In this document: in pieces, positions 7,940-16,793 of the stretch
How the letters are laid out: each line of letters starts with the position of its first letter
Position numbering within the stretch: the first letter of the stretch is position 1
Virus record (IMG/VR): IMGVR_UViG_3300025127_000381
Span: 1 to 20,138 of that record
Strand: one strand, 5' to 3'
DNA from: a virus
Length of the DNA stretch: 20,138 nucleotides
Notes under the pieces: model-generated
What the model was told of the DNA's origin: nothing
The model's input: only the letters and a program-made list of their open reading frames with translations
The model's database searches: none
Translations under genes and position numbers: made by a program

Positions 7940-7981
7940 GGCTTAATTTATATTTTTTTTAAATACTATTTATTAAGTCCC
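7939..7981 (+). repeat. Imperfect inverted repeat around promoter motif copy 5
   Basis: GGGCTTAAT (7939-7947) pairs with ATTAAGTCCC (7972-7981) with a single bulged base. The loop region holds eight T's (7953-7960) and the promoter-like ACTATTTATTA. The structure would form in DNA or in a read-through RNA from the gp26 region. Its meaning is unknown; it could end upstream transcripts or modulate the promoter. Confidence 0.4.
7965..7975 (+). promoter_or_regulatory. Putative late promoter motif, copy 5 (ACTATTTATTA)
   Basis: Identical to the copy before the sheath. It ends 19 bases before the tape-measure ATG, and is followed by the Shine-Dalgarno GAGGG (7982-7986). No further match was seen in any gap between here and 17621, so the tape measure and everything up to the tubulin-like gene may be read from this site. 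Confidence 0.55.
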
Positions 7982-7994
7982 GAGGGTAAACTTT

Positions 7995-10100
7995 ATGGAT
8001 GAAGATGAAGAGACAACATTAGAAGAGAAATTTGAAAGGGCTCAAGAAGTCATTCGAAAGCTAAGCGAGGCCAAAGAAGCGCTAAACGATGAGCAGCGTA
8101 CACAGCTAAACTTAGCAAAAGAATTTCTTGGCGATCTGGCAGAGGCTGACGTAAAATTACAAGATCTTGATATAAAGCTTCAACAATATACACAAAATCG
8201 TACCGAAGGCTTGAGAGTCAAAGCAGCAGAGATCGAGAAAACAAAAGAAGATATTAAAGAAATGGAAAAGCTCGCTAATTTTTCTAAAACCATAGAAAGC
8301 GAGATACAAAATGCACTTGTAAAAGCCAATCAGATGGTAGAAAATGTTGCGCGCATTCAAGGGGAAACCGTTCAAGCAGCAGCTAATACGACGCAAAGCA
8401 CAACTACAGCGTCTGGCGAGGCTGTAAAGACTTTTGGCCGCAGCGTCGAGGCCACCGGCATAGCTGCCAAAGAAATTCTAAAACAATTTGGAGACATCAA
8501 TGACAAAATTCCCTTGCTTGCTGCTGCTTTTGCAGGCGGTATTAATTTAGAAAAACCTCTCAGATTAATTAAAGATTCAGCAGCCGAGTTTGATAAATTT
8601 GACGCTTCAATTAACAGAATAATTTTAACACAAGAAGGATTTGCTAGCAATCTTGTTGCTAGTTCTGCAAATATAGAAGAATTTAAAAAGAAATTTCCTG
8701 ATGCTGCTAAAGAGCTAGAGTCTCTTGGTGGTTTATTGCAGGGCGCTGGTTTAAGATCTGAAGATTTTAAAGATGTGCTCAGCAGTTTATTAGATGAAGG
8801 TGTTTTGTTTAATGCTGCTTTGGTTTCTGGTAATGAGGCTTCAACAGCTTCAACAGTAAATTTGTTTGCAGCCTTAAAACAGCTTGGTGTACCTTCAAAA
8901 ACTTTAGCTGAATTGTCAACTACACTTGGCGCTGGCTTAGGATTCACAGCTCAAGAGTCGAACAATTTTACAAGAGAAATTCTTAAGCTCTCTCAAGAAA
9001 CTGGCCTTGGAATCAAAGCGTTCAAAAATGCAGAATCTAGCTTAGGCATGCTCCAGGGTGAGAGCGATAATGTAGCTGAATCATTCAAGGAACTGTTGAT
9101 AGTACAGGCCGCAACTGGCATTGAAACTGAAAAACTTATTAACAAATTTGGCAAATTTAAAAATGTCGATGAAGCTGCGCAAATAACTCAAAAACTTAAT
9201 GCTCTCTTAGGTGATACTGTATTTGACTTTCAAGAAATAGTTGATACACCTATTGAGGATAGATTTAAAGTGCTCAGTGAGCAGCTGCGCAGCGCGAATA
9301 TGGACTTCAACGATCTTGGTTTTCAAACAAGGTCTGCAATCGCAGAAATACTTGGATTTGAAGTTGGAGAAACTGCAATCCTTCTAGGCGATCGCGCCCT
9401 AGAAAATTATGGAAAAATAAGTGAAGGCGTAACTGGTCTAGCAGCAAGCAATAAGGAATTAGAAGTAATTCTTGAACAGGGTAAAGATCTTAATCAAAAG
9501 ATCACCGACGGCATTCAAGAAAAAGCTATCCCCGCTGGCGTTCAGCTTAGTGATAAAATCCGCATCGCCGGAACAGACTTGAAAAACATTCTCGGATCAG
9601 CGTTTGAAATGCTTGAGGGAAAACGTGAATTCAGAGACGATCCCTTGGCTTTGTTAATGGGCGGTGTAGGCGGCGCTGAATTTTTAATGAAAAATCTTAC
9701 TAAGATTGAAAAATTTGCTAAAGAACGCACCACCGCTGCGGCCACCGATCTCGTCGCGTCCCTCGCCGGTACAGCGCTATTGTCGGAAACTGAGATTGTC
9801 GAGACGGCTGGCGGAGCTATACAGGTAGTTGGCCAGACGCTCAAAGACGTCGATGACCCGACCACAGCGGCAGGTAAAGCTGCAGCATTGGTCGAAGCAG
9901 CCGACCTCTCCGGTTTCATGGGCCAGTTTGGAGAATCCTTTGTTGATGCTTTTGAAAGCATAAAAAACATCGTTAATGTCGATGTCAACGTCGATGCTGA
10001 AATCGATGGCACAAAGCTTGATGTGAAAACAAGAAATATTGCTAAAGACGTTTATGAGGAATTAAAAAAGAAAGAACAGCGCGCACAGAGTACAAGATAA
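7995..10100 (+). CDS. Tail tape measure protein
   Basis: The product is 701 residues, against 590 for T4 gp29. Start at ATG 7995 with GAGGG eight bases upstream. Residues about 5-120 are a highly charged, heptad-like coiled coil. Residues 160-500 are Ala/Leu-rich helices with several short hydrophobic patches (for example IPLLAAAFAGG near 172-182). A Gly-rich hydrophobic segment LALLMGGVGGAEFLM lies near 550-565. The C-terminus alternates VDVNVDAEIDG and ends in a basic helix. Length, helix content and position after tube and chaperone-like genes identify it as the ruler around which the tube assembles. With the usual rule of about 0.15 nm per residue, 701 residues imply a tail near 105 nm. 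No lysozyme or peptidase motif was seen. Confidence 0.85.
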   Translation: MDEDEETTLEEKFERAQEVIRKLSEAKEALNDEQRTQLNLAKEFLGDLAEADVKLQDLDIKLQQYTQNRTEGLRVKAAEIEKTKEDIKEMEKLANFSKTIESEIQNALVKANQMVENVARIQGETVQAAANTTQSTTTASGEAVKTFGRSVEATGIAAKEILKQFGDINDKIPLLAAAFAGGINLEKPLRLIKDSAAEFDKFDASINRIILTQEGFASNLVASSANIEEFKKKFPDAAKELESLGGLLQGAGLRSEDFKDVLSSLLDEGVLFNAALVSGNEASTASTVNLFAALKQLGVPSKTLAELSTTLGAGLGFTAQESNNFTREILKLSQETGLGIKAFKNAESSLGMLQGESDNVAESFKELLIVQAATGIETEKLINKFGKFKNVDEAAQITQKLNALLGDTVFDFQEIVDTPIEDRFKVLSEQLRSANMDFNDLGFQTRSAIAEILGFEVGETAILLGDRALENYGKISEGVTGLAASNKELEVILEQGKDLNQKITDGIQEKAIPAGVQLSDKIRIAGTDLKNILGSAFEMLEGKREFRDDPLALLMGGVGGAEFLMKNLTKIEKFAKERTTAAATDLVASLAGTALLSETEIVETAGGAIQVVGQTLKDVDDPTTAAGKAAALVEAADLSGFMGQFGESFVDAFESIKNIVNVDVNVDAEIDGTKLDVKTRNIAKDVYEELKKKEQRAQSTR

Positions 10101-10113
10101 GGATAAAATATGA

Positions 10114-11013
10114 ATGAGTAAATTTTTTCAAAATGAGATCGCTGCATATGCAGGTGAAAAAATGGGTTTGCGAAATGTAAATTTTAAGAAACGCAATCTT
10201 GAAAATGGCTTAGGCGCAGAGCAAGGCACTCTATTAGAGATAATACCCATACACATAAAAAATCCACCAGTTATTCAATTCATTGCATATCTAGAGTCTA
10301 TGTCAGATAATTTTAAGCTAGAAACAGAGAAGAAAACGCCTTTTGGTAGAACTGATCCTTATTATGTTTGGAAGGGCAATGACAGAACCATCATGATGAC
10401 GGTAAATATAGCAAACTCTTCAGAGGATATTGCTTTAGACAATCTTAATAATATGAGTTGGCTAGCCGCATGCTTATACCCAACTTATAAAGAACGAATG
10501 TCAGCTAATTCTATAGCTGCTTCTCCTTTGTTCAGAGTTAGATACGCCAATCTTGTAGCTTCGGTGGCCGGCGGAGGCCAAGGTGTTTTATGTACATTAG
10601 GAGGCGTAGAGTATACTCACAACACAAAAGAAGGTTTCATTTCAATTGATGCGACTGGACGCTCTGCAGCTATAATAAAAAATGCTGGTTTTGATTTTGT
10701 AAATCGCTCAAGTGACAAATTGCTGGTGCCTAAATCAATATCTTTCAAGTTAGTTATAAACGTTATTAATGACCATGCAGTTGGTTGGGATTTTGAAACT
10801 GGCAATTGGCGCGGTGGACTTGCAGCTCCTGGATATCCATATGGCTTTGGCTTGACTAGAGACACTAAAGACCTACCAAATTCTGGCGGTGGTGTATCTA
10901 GCGTGAGTGGCGACGCTGCTAGTGCTGGCTCACCTGACGCTGTACCTGGGGGTGCCCAGAATGTGGTTGATGAAAAGACTGTTGACGAATTATTCGATCC
11001 AGATTCAAAATAG
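10114..11013 (+). CDS. Baseplate tube-initiator / tail tube cap protein (gp48/gp54-like)
   Basis: The product is 299 residues, near T4 gp54 (320) and gp48 (364). AAGGA (10099-10103) overlaps the tape-measure stop, ten bases from ATG 10114. An ATG at 10110 in another frame gives only three codons. Typical elements are FIAYLESMSDNF (56-67), PFGRTDPYYVWKG (76-88), a helix with ALDNLNNMSWLAACLYPTY (107-125) and the following SPLFRVRYANL, a pattern shared by proteins joining baseplate hub to tail tube. The C-terminal 50 residues are Gly/Ser/Ala/Pro-rich and acidic, probably disordered. It follows the tape measure as gp48 and gp54 follow gp29 in T4. Which of the two it matches cannot be decided by eye. 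Confidence 0.68.
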   Translation: MSKFFQNEIAAYAGEKMGLRNVNFKKRNLENGLGAEQGTLLEIIPIHIKNPPVIQFIAYLESMSDNFKLETEKKTPFGRTDPYYVWKGNDRTIMMTVNIANSSEDIALDNLNNMSWLAACLYPTYKERMSANSIAASPLFRVRYANLVASVAGGGQGVLCTLGGVEYTHNTKEGFISIDATGRSAAIIKNAGFDFVNRSSDKLLVPKSISFKLVINVINDHAVGWDFETGNWRGGLAAPGYPYGFGLTRDTKDLPNSGGGVSSVSGDAASAGSPDAVPGGAQNVVDEKTVDELFDPDSK

Positions 11014-11024
11014 GATAAATTAAA

Positions 11025-11360
11025 ATGAGATATAAAAATCAATCAATATTTATTAATGATCAAGAAGCGTACAAAACTTATTTAAAAAAGACTCGCGGCA
11101 TGAAAAATATTAGACAGTTTTCAACTCCAAAAATGTTTTATCCAACTAGTTTACAAGCCAGAGATTTTGAAACTATTAAAAGAATTTGGGGAGCAGGCGA
11201 TCATTATTTTAAAATGGCAGAGGAATATTATGGCGATCCAGAAATGTGGTGGGTGATAGCTTTTTTTAATCAAAAGCCTACTGAGTTTCATGTTAGCCCT
11301 GGCGATGTTATATATATACCTGTGCCCCTTGAGGCTATATTGTACAGTATAGGGTATTAA
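11025..11360 (+). CDS. gp53: Baseplate wedge protein, gp53-like (LysM-like fold)
   Basis: The product is 111 residues, shorter than T4 gp53 (196), so it corresponds to the N-terminal or core part. AGGA overlaps the preceding stop codon, nine bases before ATG. The diagnostic stretch is GAGDHYFKMAEEYYGDPEMW (56-75) followed by WVIAFFNQKP and PGDVIYIPVP (92-101), the pattern of gp53 and of small LysM-type baseplate proteins. In contractile tails such proteins clamp neighbouring wedges around the hub. The next gene begins one base after its stop codon, so the two are probably translated in a coupled way. Confidence 0.8.
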   Translation: MRYKNQSIFINDQEAYKTYLKKTRGMKNIRQFSTPKMFYPTSLQARDFETIKRIWGAGDHYFKMAEEYYGDPEMWWVIAFFNQKPTEFHVSPGDVIYIPVPLEAILYSIGY

Positions 11361-11361
11361 A

Positions 11362-14268
11362 ATGAGTTCAAGAAAAGACATTACTAGTGCAGGCGGGACC
11401 GCTGACGTAAAAAGTAAGCCAAAAAATGTTAATTTACGAAATAAAAAGTTTATCACTAATGATAATAGAACTTTTGATAATTTAGAGCAGGCAATTCTAA
11501 GTCAGAATATAACAAAAGCAGCACAATTTTTTGATTCTAAAAAAGAACTATTCAATTATAAATGCTTTAGGCAAGTTAATGGTAATGGTACGCAAATAAT
11601 TAACAAGCTTAAAGGCATTGACCAATTTAATGGTTTTTACAATATAAAAAATTCTGTTTTATCTTTAATGCAACCAAAAGTTAGATTATATAAAGTTGTA
11701 TACGAGCAGTTTGGTACAGATGCGACAGGGCTAAATGATCCTGAAACGACATCGCCTTTGCCGTACCCAGTATTTAAAGAATTTAGGTTTGCTGATAATT
11801 TTGGTAGAGAAAATGTTGCTTCTGTGCAAGATTATTTAAATTATGAAAGCACAAAGCCATCTTTCCGAAACGTTGGAATGGAGTCTTTTGAGATATCTCA
11901 CCAGGGCATAGCTAAAGCTATGGTTGACAAAAATATACAGTGCACATTAAAACTCAGCTTTAAATCTTTAAAGGACTTAGCTGCTCAGCCACCCGGCGAG
12001 CCTAGCCCTGATCAGGGAGGCCTCCGCTATTCTGATTTAATTGTGTATCCACCAAAGAAAATCGACGTCGACGCTGAATCAATCAACCCAAAACATTTTG
12101 ACATAAGAGTATTCTTAGGTTATACTGCTCCAGATGCCCAGGCCCTTGACGGCCTTAACTTAAGTAGGGAAGATATTAAAGGTTTAAAATCTATAGAAAA
12201 CTTAAACACTGTTTTTAGCTTAAGATTGGTAACATATGATATTGAAATTAACAATGATGGCACTGTGCTGCTTTCGATTGATTATATTGGCTCTATGGAG
12301 ACAATGATTTCTGCGAATCATGTTAACGTTTTTCAAGACACAATACGCCACACTGCAGGTCGAGGCTTTATATCGCAAAGAGTCGATCCAAAATTTAATC
12401 CCTCAAAGATATTTGCACTTGAAACAATGGTTAATAATATTAACAGAGGGCTAAAAAAGAAAAGGTGTAGAGATGATACTTGCACTGCGATGAGAGCTTT
12501 TAAAAAATTACTGTTGAAAGACGAGGCTTTTTATGAATTATATACTGAAGCTGGAGGAGTTGGCACCACTAAAAGCAATAAAGGTGTTATAAGCTTAAAA
12601 AATAATGGTGATGCAGCAGTTGAGTGGATGAAAAAATCAAGAAATTCAGCTAGAATGATTGCTATAATCAGAAGAAGAATAGGAACGTTTAAAAAAGATG
12701 TATATAAAACGTTTATTGATCAGCTGATAAAAGGCAATGAACAGAGAGGCAATGAGCACCCTGAAACTAGGCTGTTTTGTGTTTCTGTGCCTCACGAGGA
12801 TATATTGTCTTACATGGGCGCTATCCCAGAGTCTGAAGAAACAGAAAGTGTTGACGAAGCTTTGAGTTCTGAGGCTAAAAAGCTGGCTGATTTATCAGGT
12901 GTAAGCTATGAAGCTGCTTTGGAAGCTCTAAGCGGCGGCTCATTAGCTGTTGGGCGTGGAAAAAGTAGCATTCGTTTTGACCGCTGTAACAAGCTAGTGC
13001 AACAGGACGCATCATTAGCAAATGAATCTGCCCAAGCAGCTGTTGGCGACATCGAGGCACAAAGTGAATCAAATGACAAAAAAACCGGAGAAAAGAAAAA
13101 AGACCCCAGTCGCGTTTCAACTTTGTCGTCAGATGATGATAGTTATAAGTTTTACTATGTTTATTTCGGCGATATAATTGAGTTAGCTTGCAAAAATGCT
13201 GGCATAAAGGCAATGGATCTAATAAGCGTTGATGATCTTGGCCAAGAAGAAAGGCAAGATTTTCAACATCCAGTTTTTTCACCAGAAACTTACTATGGCC
13301 TGGGTAAAGATCAGGGTCAATTAGCGCAAGAAGCGGGTGAAGAGTATGGCTTGTCAATGGCCAAAATATTGCTTGGTCCAGTTGAGTATATTGATGCAGA
13401 AACAGGTGAAGTGAGAACAATTAACTTTGCTAAATATCCAATATCATTTAATTATTTTAGAACTTGGTTTTTTAATGAGATAACCAATAAGCAACGTAGG
13501 TTTATGCCTCTTGGTGCGTTTATAGGAAAGTGCATCAGAAATCTAATAATACCATCTATGGGTATTGGCATGCCTTCATCTATAAAGCCTAGACGCACTC
13601 AGCCGACAGTAACATCACTAACTTTGCCAGGCAAACAAACTAACCAAGCTCCAGTAAAAATTGGTAATAGGCATGTGGGCAAGATGGAAGAGATGGTTCC
13701 AAAACATCGAGAGATTAATGTTGATAGTCCAGTTTTCAAAACAACCTATTTTGATAAAGTTAGGAGCGCTATGTCAATTGACTCTGCGGTTAAAACTAGC
13801 TTTGACTATTTGTTAGTGTATGGCACTACTTCTATACATGTAGCTGAAAGAAATGGTAACCCCGTGCAAGATTTAAAAGATGGCATATACCATTTTAATA
13901 TTGGCTCTGATAAAGGATTGGTAAAAACTTTAAAGTTCAATAGAATTGACGTGCCATCAATAAAATCTCAAAGGTTTCAAGAATCTTTAGATGACGGCAA
14001 AGATAGTTTGGAGCAATTAAGACAGCCATTTAATACTACTGTAGAATTAATTGGCTGCTCAATGTTTGCACCCGGCATGTTGTTTTATGCTAATCCATCA
14101 TTTTCAGGCTTAGGAAATTTTGAAGATGCTAGATCAATATCGTATCAACTAAGTCTTGGTGGTTATCATTACATAAAAAAAGTTACCAGCACAATATCTA
14201 GAGGTGTATATAAAACGGTTTTAGAGGGCCAGCAAACCACCCAAGGCAATCCTGGAGCACAAAGATAG
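11362..14268 (+). CDS. Large virion protein, probable baseplate hub
   Basis: The product is 968 residues. Only one base separates it from the previous stop. Residues 1-45 are polar and likely flexible. A segment LMQPKVRLYKVVYEQFG (102-118) followed later by GMESFEISHQGI near 172-183 and beta-rich stretches around 245-315 suggest hub-type beta domains. A charged low-complexity linker lies near 565-595. The last 120 residues, including FNTTVELIGCSMFAPGMLFY and LGGYHYIKKVTSTI, resemble the C-terminal part of large hub proteins I recall from marine T4-like phages. No lysozyme, peptidase or receptor-binding motif was seen. T4 builds the hub from gp27 and gp5; this single long protein may combine hub functions, but that is inference from size, place and a loosely remembered pattern. 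Confidence 0.6.
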   Translation: MSSRKDITSAGGTADVKSKPKNVNLRNKKFITNDNRTFDNLEQAILSQNITKAAQFFDSKKELFNYKCFRQVNGNGTQIINKLKGIDQFNGFYNIKNSVLSLMQPKVRLYKVVYEQFGTDATGLNDPETTSPLPYPVFKEFRFADNFGRENVASVQDYLNYESTKPSFRNVGMESFEISHQGIAKAMVDKNIQCTLKLSFKSLKDLAAQPPGEPSPDQGGLRYSDLIVYPPKKIDVDAESINPKHFDIRVFLGYTAPDAQALDGLNLSREDIKGLKSIENLNTVFSLRLVTYDIEINNDGTVLLSIDYIGSMETMISANHVNVFQDTIRHTAGRGFISQRVDPKFNPSKIFALETMVNNINRGLKKKRCRDDTCTAMRAFKKLLLKDEAFYELYTEAGGVGTTKSNKGVISLKNNGDAAVEWMKKSRNSARMIAIIRRRIGTFKKDVYKTFIDQLIKGNEQRGNEHPETRLFCVSVPHEDILSYMGAIPESEETESVDEALSSEAKKLADLSGVSYEAALEALSGGSLAVGRGKSSIRFDRCNKLVQQDASLANESAQAAVGDIEAQSESNDKKTGEKKKDPSRVSTLSSDDDSYKFYYVYFGDIIELACKNAGIKAMDLISVDDLGQEERQDFQHPVFSPETYYGLGKDQGQLAQEAGEEYGLSMAKILLGPVEYIDAETGEVRTINFAKYPISFNYFRTWFFNEITNKQRRFMPLGAFIGKCIRNLIIPSMGIGMPSSIKPRRTQPTVTSLTLPGKQTNQAPVKIGNRHVGKMEEMVPKHREINVDSPVFKTTYFDKVRSAMSIDSAVKTSFDYLLVYGTTSIHVAERNGNPVQDLKDGIYHFNIGSDKGLVKTLKFNRIDVPSIKSQRFQESLDDGKDSLEQLRQPFNTTVELIGCSMFAPGMLFYANPSFSGLGNFEDARSISYQLSLGGYHYIKKVTSTISRGVYKTVLEGQQTTQGNPGAQR

Positions 14269-15605
14269 TGGCAAAGAATGTTACAGAAGCCATATTCAAT
14301 TCTAGAGTTAATCTATATGAAGATTTTCCCCAGATAAATGGCATAAAATATTTTGATTTGCAAAGAAAGCACAGACACTATGGTCGTATTGACTTAGATG
14401 GCGACGCAGTAATCCTTGATGTAGAAAGCAATATAAAGCAAATATTCAGTGGCCCTACAGCAGGTGATCAATTTGCAATAAATTTTGTGTCTGATGCATT
14501 TTCTGCAATGAGAAGAAATGTTCTAAAAGTGAAAAATTCTAATTTTATGATTAATAACGGGTATTTTCCCTCTAACTTGTTAGTAAAAAAATCACAGACT
14601 TTTGATGATCTTATAGCATCATATAACTCTTACTTGAATAACATATATACAAACTTTGTTAATAATTACTTATCTATAGACCGCCGCGCTGAGAAAATAA
14701 AGAACTATCAAGACTTTGTGGTTAGCTTCATGGAATATATGCTTCCTAACTTAAAGTATTTTCCTATAACTAAAACCGGTTTTATAACATCTATTCATTG
14801 CAGTCCTTTTGTTAGTGGGTTGATGTTTGAAATTGCTGATGAAACTCACGGTTTAGGCAACGATCAGAAAATACTTAATTATGCTGTCGATGATTTTACT
14901 AATTTTCGTTTTTATGCAAAAGAATTAAAAAAGTTTGGCTTCTTGATGGATAGAAACGCACCATGGCGCTTTGTCTTTAATTTAGCATCAGGTATGACTA
15001 GCTTCCGAAAAGACCAAGAGGACATTCGCGGCGCTCAAATATTTATGTCTCAATATGGTGTCAATTACGACAATGTATTCCCATTTTACTTTCGCAAGGC
15101 ACATCGTGAAGAGTTAGTAAATATGAAAAATCAACTTCAAAGCTTATATCAGTCATTTTACTTACAATTTCCAACTTTTGAGCAGGCTAAATTTACAGTT
15201 AGCGACTCACAAAGGTGTAACGCGCTCAAATACTCTACAGAAAGAAGCAATAGGCCATCGATCGATCAAACTTTCATACCAGAAAAGCAGCATGATGAAA
15301 TGATATTGAAAGTTATATTAAAGGCTAGACTGAAAGAAGCCGGCATTGATCATAGTTCAATCGAGTTTGGCACTTTTACTAAAGAAATGCTATCGAATAA
15401 ACGCTTGTTTAGCACAGAGGCTGCATTAAATTATATAAATGACTTGACAAAAGGCTTCCTTGTTACTAAATTTAATGTAAAGGGTGATTATTGGTATGGT
15501 AAGTCGGCTGCAGAATATGAAGATATTAAAAAAGTTTCCTATGAAAATGCAGCAGATGCGTTTGACAGTCCTATGCAAATTAAAGGCTCTAAGAATATTC
15601 AATAA
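14268..15605 (+). CDS. Unrecognised conserved-looking protein of the baseplate region
   Basis: The product is 445 residues, starting with GTG that shares its first base with the hub stop codon (TAGTG). GGAG at 14254-14257 is ten bases upstream. The composition is aromatic-rich (many Phe, Tyr, Asn) and helical, with segments such as DQFAINFVSDAFSAMRRNVL (66-85), TGFITSIHCSPFVSGLMFEI (168-187) and DRNAPWRFVFNLASGM (228-243). There is no membrane helix, signal peptide or recognisable active site. I recall similar uncharacterised proteins in baseplate clusters of marine T4-like phages, but can name no function. The overlap with the hub gene and the place at the end of the tail genes point to a virion or tail assembly part. 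Confidence 0.7.
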   Translation: MAKNVTEAIFNSRVNLYEDFPQINGIKYFDLQRKHRHYGRIDLDGDAVILDVESNIKQIFSGPTAGDQFAINFVSDAFSAMRRNVLKVKNSNFMINNGYFPSNLLVKKSQTFDDLIASYNSYLNNIYTNFVNNYLSIDRRAEKIKNYQDFVVSFMEYMLPNLKYFPITKTGFITSIHCSPFVSGLMFEIADETHGLGNDQKILNYAVDDFTNFRFYAKELKKFGFLMDRNAPWRFVFNLASGMTSFRKDQEDIRGAQIFMSQYGVNYDNVFPFYFRKAHREELVNMKNQLQSLYQSFYLQFPTFEQAKFTVSDSQRCNALKYSTERSNRPSIDQTFIPEKQHDEMILKVILKARLKEAGIDHSSIEFGTFTKEMLSNKRLFSTEAALNYINDLTKGFLVTKFNVKGDYWYGKSAAEYEDIKKVSYENAADAFDSPMQIKGSKNIQ

Positions 15606-15614
15606 AGGGGCTGC

Positions 15615-16793
15615 GTGACTTTTCAACTTATGGATACTAAACATGAGTGTATTGCTGTCTATAAGGATGGTAAGATACATTCTGATATTGATTCTGTAGA
15701 TCTTGATAGAACTTGGAGCCCTTCGGCAAACTTACCCAACGCACAAGCACAGTATGCTAGTATCTACGCTCTTGGTAAAGGTTTGGATAAGGTTTGTCCA
15801 GAGAACCTGCAAGACAGGTGGATTAAGTGCAGTAACAAGGCACAAGCATTTTTTAAGTCTTTTCATAACGCAAAAGTAGATTTAAACGATGTTTGTTTCT
15901 ATGATTTGGTGCCTAAAAAATTTTTATTGGATTACTATGGTATCAAAAGTGATATTACCGATTATGTATTTGAGAACTTTGAAAAACCTCAAAATTACGA
16001 TTTTCTCGTAAGCTTACATTTGTTAACACAAAAAATTAAAAAACAGCCTCTAAAAATAAACATTAAAAACTTAAAGTTTAGCGACTCTAAGGTTCGCAAC
16101 AGCTTAAGTAAAGTAAAGCATGCTAGCCGTTTTATAGATTACAATATGTGGGGGACAGTGACCGGTCGTTTGGCTACCAATCCAAGCAGTTTTCCTATCT
16201 TGACACTTAACAAGGAACTTCGTGGCTGTATTGAGCCTAATAACGACTGCTTTGTTGAGCTAGATTTCAACTCTGCTGAATTAAGGGTTTTATTGGCCCT
16301 TTTAGGGCAGGAGCAGCCCAAAGAAGACATTCACTCCTGGATCGCACGTAACGTGTTTATGGGCAAGTATACTAGGGCTGAGAGCAAAGTCAAGACATTT
16401 GCTTGGCTATACAACCCAAAGGCTCGCAATAAGAAACTAAACGAGAAGTTTGACAGAGATAGTCTGCTAGAAAAGCATTACGACGTTGAGACGATCACAA
16501 CTCCTTTTGGCCGCTCAATCAGCTGCACCAAAGATAAAGCGCTTAACTACTTAATACAAAGTACAACAAGCGATATGTTCTTAACAAATGCCTTTAAAAT
16601 TGATACAATATTAAGAAATAGAAAGTCGTATATTGCTTTTTGCATTCACGACAGTCTAGTGTTGGATTTTTCAAAAGAAGATAAAGATCTTCTCAACTCT
16701 ATTATCAAAGAGTTTTCAGGCACCAAGTTTGGTGAGTTTAGGTCCAACCTAGGTTTAGGCAAGAACTTTGGCGATATGAGAGAAATAAAATGA
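15615..16793 (+). CDS. Compact family-A DNA polymerase-like protein
   Basis: The product is 392 residues, far shorter than Pol I (about 930) or T7 polymerase (about 700). GTG 15615 is preceded by AAAGGGG; the alternative ATG at 15630 has no site. The polymerase signatures are in order: TGRLATNP (183-190) with R203; motif A LDFNSAELRV with D217, E222 and R224; DIHSWIA (238-244); finger motif B with R254, K258, F262 and Y266; TPFGRS (296-301); NYLIQSTTSD with Q315; and motif C HDS with D346. Both catalytic aspartates are present. Motif B ends YN, not YG, and motif C reads HDS, not HDE. Residues 1-175 show no 3'-5' exonuclease motifs. It probably extends DNA in repair or replication without proofreading. 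T4 itself uses a family-B polymerase. Confidence 0.88.
   Translation: MTFQLMDTKHECIAVYKDGKIHSDIDSVDLDRTWSPSANLPNAQAQYASIYALGKGLDKVCPENLQDRWIKCSNKAQAFFKSFHNAKVDLNDVCFYDLVPKKFLLDYYGIKSDITDYVFENFEKPQNYDFLVSLHLLTQKIKKQPLKINIKNLKFSDSKVRNSLSKVKHASRFIDYNMWGTVTGRLATNPSSFPILTLNKELRGCIEPNNDCFVELDFNSAELRVLLALLGQEQPKEDIHSWIARNVFMGKYTRAESKVKTFAWLYNPKARNKKLNEKFDRDSLLEKHYDVETITTPFGRSISCTKDKALNYLIQSTTSDMFLTNAFKIDTILRNRKSYIAFCIHDSLVLDFSKEDKDLLNSIIKEFSGTKFGEFRSNLGLGKNFGDMREIK

Noticed and set aside
8372-8947. Open minus-strand frame of 191 codons inside the tape measure
   Set aside because: Shadow of a helical Ala/Leu-rich gene; no ribosome-binding site and composition unlike a real protein. The same applies to 9542-10012.
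12875-13420. Open minus-strand frame of 181 codons inside the hub gene
   Set aside because: Antisense shadow rich in Leu, His and Gln; no start signal and no minus-strand transcription elsewhere in the window.
13803-13814. ACTATTTGTTAG inside the hub gene, resembling the promoter motif
   Set aside because: One core mismatch and deep inside a coding region with no gene start nearby.
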